A model generated the notes under the pieces. The model had not been told where the DNA came from, searched no databases, and was given only the letters and a program-made list of their open reading frames with translations. The translations under genes and the position numbers were made by a program. A stretch of 64,000 nt of DNA from assembly GCA_018333865.1 (NCBI GenBank), contig JAGXSE010000009.1:218155-282154 (forward strand), in the 5' to 3' direction. Each line of letters begins with the position of its first letter. Within the stretch, counting starts at the first letter, position 1. Positions 9,165 through 17,556 of the stretch are shown here, in pieces. Origin of the DNA: Syntrophomonadaceae bacterium. GTDB lineage: Bacteria > Bacillota > PH28-bin88.

Positions 9165-9182
9165 TGTCTAGCATTTTAGACA
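9165..9182. promoter_or_regulatory. Candidate upstream activator site for the sigma-54 activator
   Basis: TGTCTA-GCATTT-TAGACA is a perfect 6+6 inverted repeat about 75 bp upstream of the -24 element, the expected enhancer distance. Further TAGACA half-sites lie at 9247-9252 and 9265-9270. Confidence 0.6.
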
Positions 9183-9261
9183 TCTGCAGCCTGAATATGC
9201 TGTCTGCTATTTATATACAAGGGAGGAGCGCCTATGTGCATAACAATAGACATGTACAAAT

Positions 9262-10873
9262 CTATAGACACCTAGCTTCCAGTTGGTGTTTTTTCAGTTT
9301 TTGATAAAGGGCAGAGCGGTGAATGCCCAGAAGATGAGCCGCCTGCCGCTTATTGTTGTTTGTCATGGCCAGCGTTTTAAGGATTATCTCCTTTTCCGCT
9401 TCTTGCAAGAGCAACTCTAATTTCCCAGGTAGATCTTCTTTCAGCTGCAACAAATCATCCAGCAGGTGCAATTTATTTTGCACCAAATAGAGGGGAAGTT
9501 GGCTTTTTTGGATTTCACCGTGCCGATTAATAATTAAGGTCCGCTCCAACACGTTACGCAATTCCCGTATGTTGCCAGGCCAGGTGTATTTTTGGAAAAT
9601 CCGGATCGCTTCATCATTAATCCCCTTCACAGCAGTGCCCAAGGACTCGTTCAGTTCGGCAACCAGGTGCCTGGCTATCATGGGGATATCTTTAGGGATG
9701 TCTCTTAGTGGCGGCAATTCAATCCGAAATATATTCAGCCGGTAAAACAGGTCTTCCCGAAACTTTTTCTCTTTCACCAACTCCTCCAGCGGTTTGTTGG
9801 AGGCTGCAATTACCCGCGTATTGAGCGGAAGCAATTTTGTGCCGCCCACACGTTCGATTTCCTTCTCCTGCAGCACCCGCAAGAGCTTAACCTGCATGTC
9901 CAGGGGCATTTCGCCAATTTCATCCAAAAAAATAGTCCCGCTGCTGGCCAGTTCAAATTTGCCGGGTTTGCCGCCTTTTTGGGCGCCGGTGAAGGCTCCC
10001 CCTCTCGTAACCAAACAGTTCTGACTCAAATAGTGTCCCGGGGATAGCGCCACAGTTTACACGGACAAAAGGACCAAAGCGACGGCAACTATAATTATGG
10101 ATGGCATGGGCAAAGATTTCTTTCCCTGTACCGCTTTCCCCGTAAATCAGCACCGTAGAATCGGAAGCCGCTGCTTGCTTTGCCAATTGTTTAGCCATGG
10201 AAATTTTTTCACTGTTGCCGATAATGTTTTCAAACGAATACTTCGCGCCTTTTAAGCGGTGCAGTTCTGTCTTGTAGTACTTCAGTTCACTTTCAATCAG
10301 ATTAAGGTTTTCCGCCAGCGTTTTCAGTTCACGCACATCCCGGAACATCACCTTGCCCACGGCACCAACTACCTCGCCGTCTTTGAGGATCGGGAGGCGC
10401 ATCACAACCGTATCTTTGCCGCGAATTCTTTGGGCATGGCCGATTTCGGCCTTTCCTGTTTCTACTACTATATGCATCCGTGAGTTCTCCACAACATCGG
10501 TGACATGCTTTCCCAAAGCATCCTCTTCACTGATGCCGAGAAAATCCAGGTAGGCCCTGTTTATTTTTGTGATAATTCCTTTTTTGTCCACCAGAATAAT
10601 CCCGTCATAGGTGTTGTTGAGGATTGTTTCCAGCACTCCCACAGTTGATTTATATTTCTCCAGGAGATAACGCAACGTGGAAACCTTATCCATCACACCG
10701 ATGATTTTCGCCTCTTTGTCCAGCACAGGCAAGCTCTTTTGCCCGGAATGCAAAAACTGCTCCAAAACAGTATCATCCGGCTCGTCTTCTCGCAGCATCA
10801 GCATGTTCTTATCTGTGCCGTCAGGGAACAGGTCGCCAAACTGTGCCTCCATGTAGTTTTTAAGCTTAATCAT
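9262..10873 (-). pseudogene. Sigma-54-dependent activator (PAS-AAA+-Fis), split by a single-base frameshift
   Basis: Two overlapping reading frames together make one enhancer-binding protein of about 536 residues. N-terminal frame (from 10873): a CBS-like segment (about 20-70), a PAS domain (about 78-180) and the start of the AAA+ domain with Walker A GESGTGKE, breaking off after ELFGYERG. The second frame resumes at GAFTGA (the sigma-54 contact loop), then FLDEIGEMP and a C-terminal Fis-type helix-turn-helix ([20 protein letters not shown]). The break is one extra base in the C run at 9998-10002 (G run on the coding strand). With four Gs the frame is continuous and the motif reads correctly. 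This is either a sequencing error, a real inactivation, or a slippery or phase-variable site. The protein should drive the sigma-54 promoter at 9075-9090. Confidence 0.88.
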
Positions 10874-10906
10874 CGCATCCTATGCTCCTTAAAGTCCGGC
10901 TAATTG

Positions 10907-11022
10907 ATTGGGGACATTACTGGCCCGTTCAAGAGGCAGGAAGCAAGAGGCAGGAAGCAGGATGGATAAGCGGCTTTTAAACCCTAAGCATCTGGCTCTT
11001 GCCTCCTGCATCCTGCGTCCTG
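10907..11022. repeat. Modular repeat, S unit with a partial R unit (copy 1)
   Basis: ATTGGGGACATT (10907-10918) opens the element. A GC-purine-rich arm follows (about 10931-10965, repeats of AGGCAGGAAGCA), then GGATAAGCGGCTTTTAAACC, then a pyrimidine arm (GCCTCCTGCATCCTG) complementary to the first arm. It forms a long imperfect hairpin. The same S unit recurs at 63784-63898. No coding potential is visible. Confidence 0.75.
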
Positions 11023-11066
11023 ATTTCTGGCAGGTGTGTTCCTATTCCTGATGACAAATCCGGCAC

Positions 11067-11489
11067 TTACCCGTCCTGCTTCATAACTTTGGCCTGTCCC
11101 GTCAGAACCTGTTTGCCATGCTGATTCACAACAGTTGTCTCTAAAACAAGAATCCGCTTCGCCGGCAAAATTTCCGCCACCTTAACCATAGCTGTCAGTG
11201 TGTCGCCAAAAAAAACGGGCGCTACAAAGCGGAGGTCTTGCGAAAGATAAATCGTGTTTTTTCCCGGCAACGCCGTGCCAATCACTGTGGAGACAAGGCT
11301 GGCGGTTAAAATGCCGTGGGCTATCCGCTGCCCAAACCTTGTACCGCGGGCAAACTCCGCATCCACATGAATCGGGTTAAAGTCACCGCTGATGCCGGCA
11401 AACGCGTAGACATCGGCCTCGCTCACCGTCTTGCTGAAACTGGCCGTATCGCCAACCTTAATCTCCTCAAACTTTAAATCTGCAACCAT
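11067..11489 (-). CDS. MaoC-like (R)-specific enoyl-CoA hydratase
   Basis: 140 residues of a single hot-dog fold, the size of PhaJ/MaoC-type hydratases. The hydratase motif GDFNPIHVD (about residues 33-41) supplies the catalytic Asp and His, followed by RIAHGILTASL. The enzyme hydrates trans-2-enoyl-CoA to the (R)-3-hydroxyacyl-CoA. The start is the ATG at 11489, preceded by AGGGAGGTTGAAAAT; a further-upstream ATG lacks a ribosome site. It lies upstream of the sigma-54 regulator, separated by the repeat at 10907-11022, and may serve the same carboxylate/CoA metabolism, though nothing proves this. Confidence 0.85.
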   Translation of the reverse strand: MVADLKFEEIKVGDTASFSKTVSEADVYAFAGISGDFNPIHVDAEFARGTRFGQRIAHGILTASLVSTVIGTALPGKNTIYLSQDLRFVAPVFFGDTLTAMVKVAEILPAKRILVLETTVVNQHGKQVLTGQAKVMKQDG

Positions 11490-11673
11490 ATTTTCAACCT
11501 CCCTAAAAATTCTCCCCGGCCTGCTAAATATTGCCTGCAACGCGCCTGGTTGTAAAGGGCAGATGATGCCTAAATCACACCGGACGGCGTTGGAGATGCC
11601 GTGCAGCCATCCTTTTCGCTAAAACAAGACTAAAATCCTGCCAGGAAGCTGAGGTGCGCTATTGCGATTTCAT

Positions 11674-12111
11674 TCAACCCTCTTGAAAAGGATTTATTAT
11701 TTTCATATTGCGAACAATCTGATTGTGCTGCATATCCTCAGTAAAAACTGTAGCACATCCTGAAAATAAAGAAGATGACAGGATAAGCGAGTCATAGAAA
11801 CTGTACTGTGTGCTTTCGCTGATCTCCAGTGCCGAACTGAACAGTTCAATGCCGGGAAAAACGGAACACAAGGGAAAAAGATACCTGGTGACAAAAGAAC
11901 TACAATCACCTGGAGTCATAGGTGCCTTGAATTTTTTAAGCGCAACGTTACAAAATTCCTGAATAACCTGAAAACTGATCACACCTTTGCCCGATTCAAG
12001 AGCTTCTTTGACAATACTTATGGCTGTTTCCCTTTTTCGAGGATGATCCTTATCAAACATGTAGATGATTATATTTGTATCAATAAAATATCTATCTTTC
12101 GTTAAGTTCAT
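11674..12111 (-). CDS. PIN-domain ribonuclease toxin (VapC-like)
   Basis: About 145 residues. PIN-domain acidic residues are visible: the Asp of YFIDTNIIIYMFD near the N-terminus, the Glu of VIQEFCNVA near 60, and Asp residues in SFYDSLIL (about 110) and FTEDMQHNQ. These coordinate metal for RNA cleavage. The start is ATG 12111, just after the family's usual N-terminus; a longer reading from 12165 would overlap the antitoxin more deeply. It overlaps the antitoxin gene by about 20 bp, the usual antitoxin-then-toxin order. Confidence 0.8.
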   Translation of the reverse strand: MNLTKDRYFIDTNIIIYMFDKDHPRKRETAISIVKEALESGKGVISFQVIQEFCNVALKKFKAPMTPGDCSSFVTRYLFPLCSVFPGIELFSSALEISESTQYSFYDSLILSSSLFSGCATVFTEDMQHNQIVRNMKIINPFQEG

Positions 12112-12313
12112 CCCTTGTAAAGCTCCTTCCACTGGAAACATACTCTGTTTTTGATAAGAATACATCCAATTTGTCTGTCAGATTTTTTTCTCTTGAATAC
12201 CCAGCAAGCCAATGTCGGAACAAGTCATTCAAAGTCGTATTATTTAACTTCGCCTTTTTTCTGGCATCTTCAATCAATTTTTCTTCAGCGCTCAGGGTTA
12301 TATTTTTAAGCAC
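12092..12313 (-). CDS. VapB-like antitoxin (ribbon-helix-helix type)
   Basis: About 73 residues starting at GTG 12313, with AGGTGATTATT upstream. The N-terminal half (KNITLSAEEKLIEDARKKA...LNDLFRHWLAGY) has the strand-helix-helix pattern of ribbon-helix-helix DNA-binding antitoxins; the charged C-terminus would thread onto the toxin. It would bind its own promoter; the inverted repeat at 12342-12359 is a fitting operator. Confidence 0.75.
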   Translation of the reverse strand: MLKNITLSAEEKLIEDARKKAKLNNTTLNDLFRHWLAGYSREKNLTDKLDVFLSKTEYVSSGRSFTRDELNER

Positions 12314-12341
12314 AATAATCACCTCATATTGTAGTGTACAC

Positions 12342-12359
12342 GATATTAGTGCGAATATC
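12342..12359. promoter_or_regulatory. Inverted repeat upstream of the toxin-antitoxin pair
   Basis: GATATT-AGTGCG-AATATC is a perfect 6+6 palindrome about 29 bp upstream of the antitoxin start. It is suitable as an autoregulatory operator. Confidence 0.5.
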
Positions 12360-12440
12360 AAGAATTATACGTGCAATATTCCAACTTTTCATCACACACA
12401 CTGTTGAGCCGAACCTTACCCATGGTTAAAAATGCATACA

Positions 12441-12464
12441 AAAAGAAAGCCGCCTAAAGGCGGC
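12441..12464 (-). terminator. Rho-independent terminator after the SpoIID-like gene
   Basis: On the minus strand GCCGCCTTTAGGCGGC is followed by TTTCTTTTT. It stands 14 bp past the stop at 12478 and closes the yabO-spoIID-like transcript. Confidence 0.85.
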
Positions 12465-12477
12465 AGGGCGGCTCGTT

Positions 12478-13413
12478 TTAGTTCCAGCGTTTTTCGATTC
12501 TGACACCACGATAAAAGTATTGAACTATTTCTTCAGGGGATTTGCCCTGCTCGGCCAATGCCCGGGCTCCCCACTGGCTCATGCCTACCCCGTGCCCGAA
12601 CCCTTTCCCGCTCATCACCAGGGCATTCCCCTGCACCGCAAAACTTTCCAGCAGGGTGGAGCGCATTTCCGTACTGCCCAAGGCCAGGCGCAGGGCTGGA
12701 GCACTCAGGGTGACATTCCCAATTTTGATGGATGTAGCCCGGCCGGAAGGACCGCGAGATACGATTGCAGCGCTGGTGACGGCCCCAGGATCCTTGCCGG
12801 CAACCTCTTTGACTGCCTGGCGGACTTTTTCCAAGGGGAACCTGGCTGTCCAGGATTTGTTTTCCGGCAGTGTGATTGCATAACCAGGGTCCTTCACGCT
12901 TTTCACGTAAGGGGCCGGTTCTTTCTTAAAAGCAAGCCCCTCCGCGGCAGACGCCGCCGTCCGCCCACCCCCGTCAGCAAAAAACCAGGCGTTTATATAC
13001 CTATCATTGTAAAGGGCCACTTTACCCCTGGTCCGGTTGACTGCTTCCCGCACATGGTCATTAATCCGGGTCCGGTCGTAGGCCTGGAATTCTTCCACAT
13101 TGGTGGAAGCATCTGTCCCCCGCTTTTTTACCCCGCCCGCCTGGATCTTATTCAAAGTGTAGGTTCTGGCGAGGATTGCCTGTGCCGCCAAGGCATTGGG
13201 GTGCCAGGCGGGGTCCATTTCCGCCGCAACTACTCCCTGCAGGTATTCCTCCAGCTTAATCTTCTTTACTGCTCCAGTCTCATGGAGATAGAGGCTGATG
13301 GTCGGTTCCTGCCGCATCTCAGGGCGCCTGGCGGGAGGCGGACACCCGGTGGATGAAATAACAAAAATCAGCAACAACAACATCAGCAACCAGGTTTTCT
13401 TTCGCATAGCCAT
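12478..13413 (-). CDS. SpoIID/LytB-domain lipoprotein
   Basis: 311 residues. A lipoprotein signal (hydrophobic about 8-20, ending SSTGC) is followed by the SpoIID domain: LEEYLQGVVAAEM (about 55-67), ALAAQAILARTYTL and the C-terminal GKGFGHGVGMSQWGARAL. SpoIID is a lytic transglycosylase that trims peptidoglycan during engulfment. This paralogue is shorter and lipid-anchored, unlike classical SpoIID, and is not next to spoIIQ/spoIIIA genes. It more likely acts in spore or cell-wall remodelling. It follows the YabO-type gene by about 100 bp on the same strand, occupying the place of yabP-yabQ in B. subtilis. Confidence 0.87.
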   Translation of the reverse strand: MAMRKKTWLLMLLLLIFVISSTGCPPPARRPEMRQEPTISLYLHETGAVKKIKLEEYLQGVVAAEMDPAWHPNALAAQAILARTYTLNKIQAGGVKKRGTDASTNVEEFQAYDRTRINDHVREAVNRTRGKVALYNDRYINAWFFADGGGRTAASAAEGLAFKKEPAPYVKSVKDPGYAITLPENKSWTARFPLEKVRQAVKEVAGKDPGAVTSAAIVSRGPSGRATSIKIGNVTLSAPALRLALGSTEMRSTLLESFAVQGNALVMSGKGFGHGVGMSQWGARALAEQGKSPEEIVQYFYRGVRIEKRWN

Positions 13414-13520
13414 GCCATTTTCCCCCTTTTCCGTTATCGCAGGTCACTGGGAATTACCCGATGACGGTATGTTATTATTCTTTTCCGTGGAAAAAGGGTT
13501 TATGAGCAAAAGCTTTTTCT

Positions 13521-13766
13521 TTAATTTTCCATTAACCGGTATAGTTCCCTGGCGGCTTCCGCCCTGACAGTTTCGGGTACTGCCAGAACCTCTACTTTCA
13601 TCTTTTTGACCCCAAAATCTATCTCCAATATATCTCCCGGTTTTACCTCCGTCCCAGCTTTAGCTACCCGGCCGGCGACTGTGACCCTTCCCCCATCGCA
13701 AACCTCCTTGGCCAAGGTGCGCCGTTTAATAATTCTGGAGATTTTGAGCCATTTATCCAGACGCAT
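13521..13766 (-). CDS. yabO: S4-domain RNA-binding protein (YabO/Hsp15-like)
   Basis: 81 residues, starting at ATG 13766 behind GAGGGGAGGCTTTAGA. Nearly the whole protein is an S4 domain: MRLDKWLKISRIIKRRTLAKEVCDGGRVTVAGRVA gives the alpha-L RNA-binding fold. YabO/RqcP-type proteins bind stalled 50S subunits and take part in alanine tailing of nascent chains in ribosome quality control; heat-shock Hsp15 is a relative. Its place after yabM-yabN (with hup between) supports the YabO assignment. Confidence 0.88.
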   Translation of the reverse strand: MRLDKWLKISRIIKRRTLAKEVCDGGRVTVAGRVAKAGTEVKPGDILEIDFGVKKMKVEVLAVPETVRAEAARELYRLMEN

Positions 13767-13876
13767 TCTAAAGCCTCCCCTCGCAGCAATATAAGCGGCC
13801 GATTGAAATAACAACCATATGTTTTTCAGGCGGCTGCTCATAATCCCCCGCCTCGTTATTCAACTGTTTAAAACCG

Positions 13877-13903
13877 AAAAATCAGGCTGTTTACCTGATT
13901 TTT
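13877..13903. terminator. Bidirectional terminator after the HU gene
   Basis: AAAAATCAGG-CTGTTTA-CCTGATTTTT is a 10 bp stem with A/T runs on both sides, 31 bp past the HU stop. Confidence 0.85.
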
Positions 13904-13933
13904 CCACTTAAGCTTATTTTCAGCACAGCAGAA

Positions 13934-14209
13934 TTATTTGCCGACGTTTTCTTTCAGGGATTTGCCCGGCTTAAATGAGGGAACTCTGGTTGCTGGGATC
14001 TCGATTTCTTCTCCGGTTTTCGGGTTGCGCCCAGTCCGGGCTGCTCTTTCTTTAACTTCAAAGGTGCCAAAGCCTACTAACTGCACCTTTTCACCCTTTG
14101 CCAGGGCCTCTTCCACACTGGCAAACACCGCGCTTACGACTTTTTCCGCCTCTTTTTTTGTAATTTCGGCTTTTTCCGCCACACTGCTAACCAATTCAGT
14201 TTTATTCAA
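13934..14209 (-). CDS. hup: HU-family DNA-binding protein
   Basis: 91 residues, standard HU length. It begins [23 protein letters not shown] and contains the diagnostic [18 protein letters not shown] (about 46-63) and the beta-arm sequence ending [11 protein letters not shown]. It is a histone-like homodimer that bends and compacts DNA. It sits between yabN and yabO and ends at its own terminator (13877-13903). Confidence 0.95.
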   Translation of the reverse strand: MNKTELVSSVAEKAEITKKEAEKVVSAVFASVEEALAKGEKVQLVGFGTFEVKERAARTGRNPKTGEEIEIPATRVPSFKPGKSLKENVGK

Positions 14210-14311
14210 TTACTATCCCCCCTGTGGAAAATTATTCGTTTTAAAGCTATTCGCTAGACCAGTTGAATTTCCTTCCTGCCCGCAAAATTTGACATAATTA
14301 TTTCCAGCAAA

Positions 14312-15835
14312 TTATTCATTTTCTTTAGCTTTGTCCCACCATAAGTCTAATTCGGCCAGGGTCATTGCGCTCAACTGCCGCCGCTCATGCCCGGCTAAAG
14401 CCTCCATATAACGAAACCGGCGGGTAAACTTTTTTACTGCCTGATCCAGGGCTTCCTCGGCATTAATCCGCAAAAGCCTGGCGACATTGACAATGCCAAA
14501 AATCAGGTCTCCTATTTCTGCTTTAATTTTTTGCTGGTCTTCGTCCTGTACCGCCTCCTGTACCTCCCGCAATTCTTCCGCCACCTTGTCCCAGGCCCCG
14601 CTTGAATCCGGCCAGTCAAAACCTACCTTGGCAGCAGCAAGCTGGACCTTCTCTGCCCGCATCAATGCCGGCATAGCCAACGGGACATCCATTAAAGACC
14701 GGGTTGGGGCCTTAATTCCTGCCTGCTCTTTTTCGGCTGCCTTGATCTTGTCCCAGTTTGCCTTACCCTGGGCCGGGGTTTCTGCCTTGGCCTCGCTGAA
14801 GACATGCGGATGCCTGCGGACCATTTTACTGGTAATTCCCCGGATTATGTCATTTATATCAAACTGTCGGCTCTCTGAGGCCAATTTGGCATGAAACACC
14901 ACTTGCAGTAATAAGTCTCCCAGTTCCTCACATAAATTATGCATCTCGCCGGCTTCAATAGCTTCCGCCACTTCATAGGCCTCTTCCAGGAGGTATTTTT
15001 TCAGGCTGGCATGGGTCTGCAGGCGGTCCCAAGGGCAGCCGTGTTCACCACGCAGGATATCCATCAGCTCCACCATGGGATCCAGCGGAAACCGGCAGTT
15101 AAAGCCAGAATTGCCTGGAATGGCAAACAGCTCTTTATCAAGGGGGGGGACGTAAAGGGTTGTTAAGTGGTCAATCCATTCCACTCTGTCTAACTCAAAA
15201 AGAGGCAGTTCTTGCACTTTTTCACCGTTTGGGATGCCAGCGCCTCTAACCAGGAATACCTGGTGCTCATCAGGATAGCTGTCCATTAAGGTCAGTTTCA
15301 CATCTGAGGCTATGGCGCGGCTATAGACCTGGGTGACTAACAAGCCTAGATTAGTTGCCAATGGCTGCCCTTCCAGTTCCATCGCATCAAGTATGACCAG
15401 ACCTCCGGCAGGGTCGAGTTCGAGGGCGGTATAAACCGCCTCTAGGCAGCTCATGGCAGGACAGATGGCAAAAAAGATCCCTGCCACCCGCGCTTTTTCC
15501 AATATCCATTTAACAGTTGTCTCCGCCACCTGGGGATGGCCTGGCACGGCGTAAACCACCTGCCGGCCGGACGGAATTTCCTCCCTGGTCTTTTTGATCA
15601 CATAGTTCAAGATCAGATGGTAAACCTCTTCGAAGGTCTTGCCCTCTTCATAAAACCTATCCAGGGCCTCGTAACTGATGCCTCTTTGTTCAAGCCCTAT
15701 TACTGACGGATGCCGGCAGGTGCGCAAGAGGACCAAATCTGCATCTTGCATCGCCCGCCAGTTTCGCTCCGGCACCATGGCGGGATCCCCAGGTCCCAGT
15801 CCGACAATAACAAGGGATGGCCTTTTCAAACTCAT
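14312..15835 (-). CDS. yabN: YabN: tetrapyrrole methylase-like domain plus MazG nucleotide pyrophosphohydrolase
   Basis: 507 residues from ATG 15835 (AGGTGGATAAA upstream); the B. subtilis YabN is of similar size. The N-terminal half (SLVIVGLGPGDPAMVPERNW) is a tetrapyrrole methylase-like domain. The C-terminal half has the MazG fold with EHGCPWDRLQTHASLKKYLLEEAYEVAEAI (partly shown by ELGDLLLQVVFHAKLA) and a second EELREVQEAVQDED...EIGDLIFGIVNVARLL unit. MazG enzymes hydrolyse NTPs to NMP and PPi to clean the nucleotide pool. Its ATG overlaps the stop of the upstream flippase gene (ATGA), so the two are translationally coupled. Confidence 0.93.
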   Translation of the reverse strand: MSLKRPSLVIVGLGPGDPAMVPERNWRAMQDADLVLLRTCRHPSVIGLEQRGISYEALDRFYEEGKTFEEVYHLILNYVIKKTREEIPSGRQVVYAVPGHPQVAETTVKWILEKARVAGIFFAICPAMSCLEAVYTALELDPAGGLVILDAMELEGQPLATNLGLLVTQVYSRAIASDVKLTLMDSYPDEHQVFLVRGAGIPNGEKVQELPLFELDRVEWIDHLTTLYVPPLDKELFAIPGNSGFNCRFPLDPMVELMDILRGEHGCPWDRLQTHASLKKYLLEEAYEVAEAIEAGEMHNLCEELGDLLLQVVFHAKLASESRQFDINDIIRGITSKMVRRHPHVFSEAKAETPAQGKANWDKIKAAEKEQAGIKAPTRSLMDVPLAMPALMRAEKVQLAAAKVGFDWPDSSGAWDKVAEELREVQEAVQDEDQQKIKAEIGDLIFGIVNVARLLRINAEEALDQAVKKFTRRFRYMEALAGHERRQLSAMTLAELDLWWDKAKENE

Positions 15836-17430
15836 TTTATCCACCTCAAACGAATAATCAACTTGCGGCCTAAATGCCCCAAACCAGGCAGCAGGAGCAG
15901 GTCTTCCCGACGCAAAGCCCCTAGCAAGAACAGGGAAACGGGATAGACTAAAATACCCATAGCCACCCCGGCCAGGGCCCCAACTGACTGCCCCATGTTT
16001 AAGCTTATCCATCCATGGGTATATTCTACCAGCAAAGCCATAATTAATACAGCCCCGCCGGGTTTCAGCAGAACATCGCGCCAGGGAAACCGGTATCCTA
16101 CCCGGCGCTGCAGGGAAAAGTAGTTGAGCAAGAAGGCAACAAAAAAGGCCAGGACAGTGGCTGCGGCAGCACCCTTGATGCCCAGGGAAGGAATAGCGGT
16201 AAGCTGGTAGGTAAAACCTGCTTTCACCACTGCTCCTACCAGGAGGTGGCGGACAGGCAGGTAAGTTAAGCCCATTCCCTGCAAAACCCCTGATGTCACC
16301 TGGTACAGGCCGACAAAGAGCACCCCCGGGGCCAGAACTTTTAAGGGCACTCCTACCTCTGCCAAGTTAAATAACAAGATACATATCGGCTCGGCTAAGA
16401 TAAAAAGGCCTACGGCAGCAGGCAAAACCAGCATCACTGTCATCCGGAAGGCCTGGTTCAGGCGCAGCCAAAGCCCCTCGATATCCCTCCTGGCCATAAC
16501 TTCGGCAACTGCCGGGACCAGACTGACAGATAAAGAAACTGTGATAATGGCAGGCAGATTGATCAAGGTTCCAGCCATACCGGTTAATTGCCCGAACAGC
16601 TCTGTCGCCCTCAACTGAGTTATTCCAGCCGCCTGCAGCCTTAATGGCACCAGGGTGACGTCTATCGTTTGCAGGAGCGGAATCACCAGTCCGCCCAGGG
16701 ATAGGGGCAACGCAATTACAATTATCCGCCACATAACTGCCGGAGTGGACGGGGCATTCCAGAGTTTCACCGGTTTTTCGCGTCTTACTCCCCGGTTTTT
16801 CCACCTCTCCCGCAAAAACAACAGGGTCAAAAATAAAAGCCCGGCAGCACTCCCTGCTACAGCGCCAAAAGTCCCGCCTGCGGCCCCAAACTGAACTCCA
16901 AAGGGCAGCAAGATGAGCGCTGCGAACAATATTGTTGGCACTCGCACCAGTTGTTCAATAACCTGCGAGACCCCGGTAGGAGTCATAATTTGCTGACCCT
17001 GGAAATACCCTCTGAAAGCCGACATAACCGCAGCAAAGAAGATGGCCGGAGATAATGCCACCAGGGGGTAAAAGGCTCTGGGCTCATTCAACAGCATTGA
17101 AATAGGATAGGCACCAAAAAACAGCAGCAAGGAAAACAACAGCCCGGTAACTAGCAGCATGAAAAATGCAATGCGAAAAACCCGGAAAGCCTGCTCCGTA
17201 TTTCCTTTGGCCTGGTGTTCAGCTACCAAAATAGAAATTGCAACCGGGATGCCGGCAGTGGACAATGCCAGCATGGCTGTATAAATGGGATAGGCCATCT
17301 GGTAAAGACCTATTCCTTCAGCGCCGATGAGGTGAGCCAGGGGAATCCTGTAAAGGGGACCGAGAATCTTGCTGATCAAGCCTGCTATTGTAAGAATAAG
17401 TGCTCCATGAAGGAAATGCTGCTTGACCAC
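15832..17430 (-). CDS. SpoVB/YabM-like polysaccharide flippase (MOP superfamily)
   Basis: About 532 residues with 14 predicted membrane segments, opening with LTIAGLISKILGPLYRIPL, the signature start of SpoVB-type transporters. Members flip lipid-linked sugars (lipid II or other undecaprenyl-linked glycans) across the membrane; SpoVB serves spore cortex synthesis and YabM is its paralogue in the same position as here. I favour the GTG at 17430 because AAAGGG sits 8 nt upstream; an ATG at 17436 or a GTG at 17439 in the same frame are close alternatives. It overlaps yabN by 4 bp and follows spoVT. Confidence 0.88.
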   Translation of the reverse strand: MVKQHFLHGALILTIAGLISKILGPLYRIPLAHLIGAEGIGLYQMAYPIYTAMLALSTAGIPVAISILVAEHQAKGNTEQAFRVFRIAFFMLLVTGLLFSLLLFFGAYPISMLLNEPRAFYPLVALSPAIFFAAVMSAFRGYFQGQQIMTPTGVSQVIEQLVRVPTILFAALILLPFGVQFGAAGGTFGAVAGSAAGLLFLTLLFLRERWKNRGVRREKPVKLWNAPSTPAVMWRIIVIALPLSLGGLVIPLLQTIDVTLVPLRLQAAGITQLRATELFGQLTGMAGTLINLPAIITVSLSVSLVPAVAEVMARRDIEGLWLRLNQAFRMTVMLVLPAAVGLFILAEPICILLFNLAEVGVPLKVLAPGVLFVGLYQVTSGVLQGMGLTYLPVRHLLVGAVVKAGFTYQLTAIPSLGIKGAAAATVLAFFVAFLLNYFSLQRRVGYRFPWRDVLLKPGGAVLIMALLVEYTHGWISLNMGQSVGALAGVAMGILVYPVSLFLLGALRREDLLLLPGLGHLGRKLIIRLRWIK

Positions 17431-17525
17431 CGCCATCACCCTTTCTTCGGTTCCTCTTCTATCTTATACCAGCAGTGGCAGTGGTAGTCCAGCATTATTG
17501 CAGCTGATTTAAAAAGATCTTCCTA

Positions 17526-17549
17526 AACAAAAATGGCGCCTCTGCGCCA
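17526..17549 (-). terminator. Rho-independent terminator after spoVT
   Basis: On the minus strand TGGCGC-AGAG-GCGCCA is followed by TTTTTG, 8 bp past the spoVT stop. Confidence 0.85.
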
Positions 17550-17556
17550 CTTTTTG

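Noticed and set aside
11490..11673. A further gene between the hydratase and the toxin genes
   Set aside because: The 184 bp show no frame with a ribosome site; nothing recognisable.
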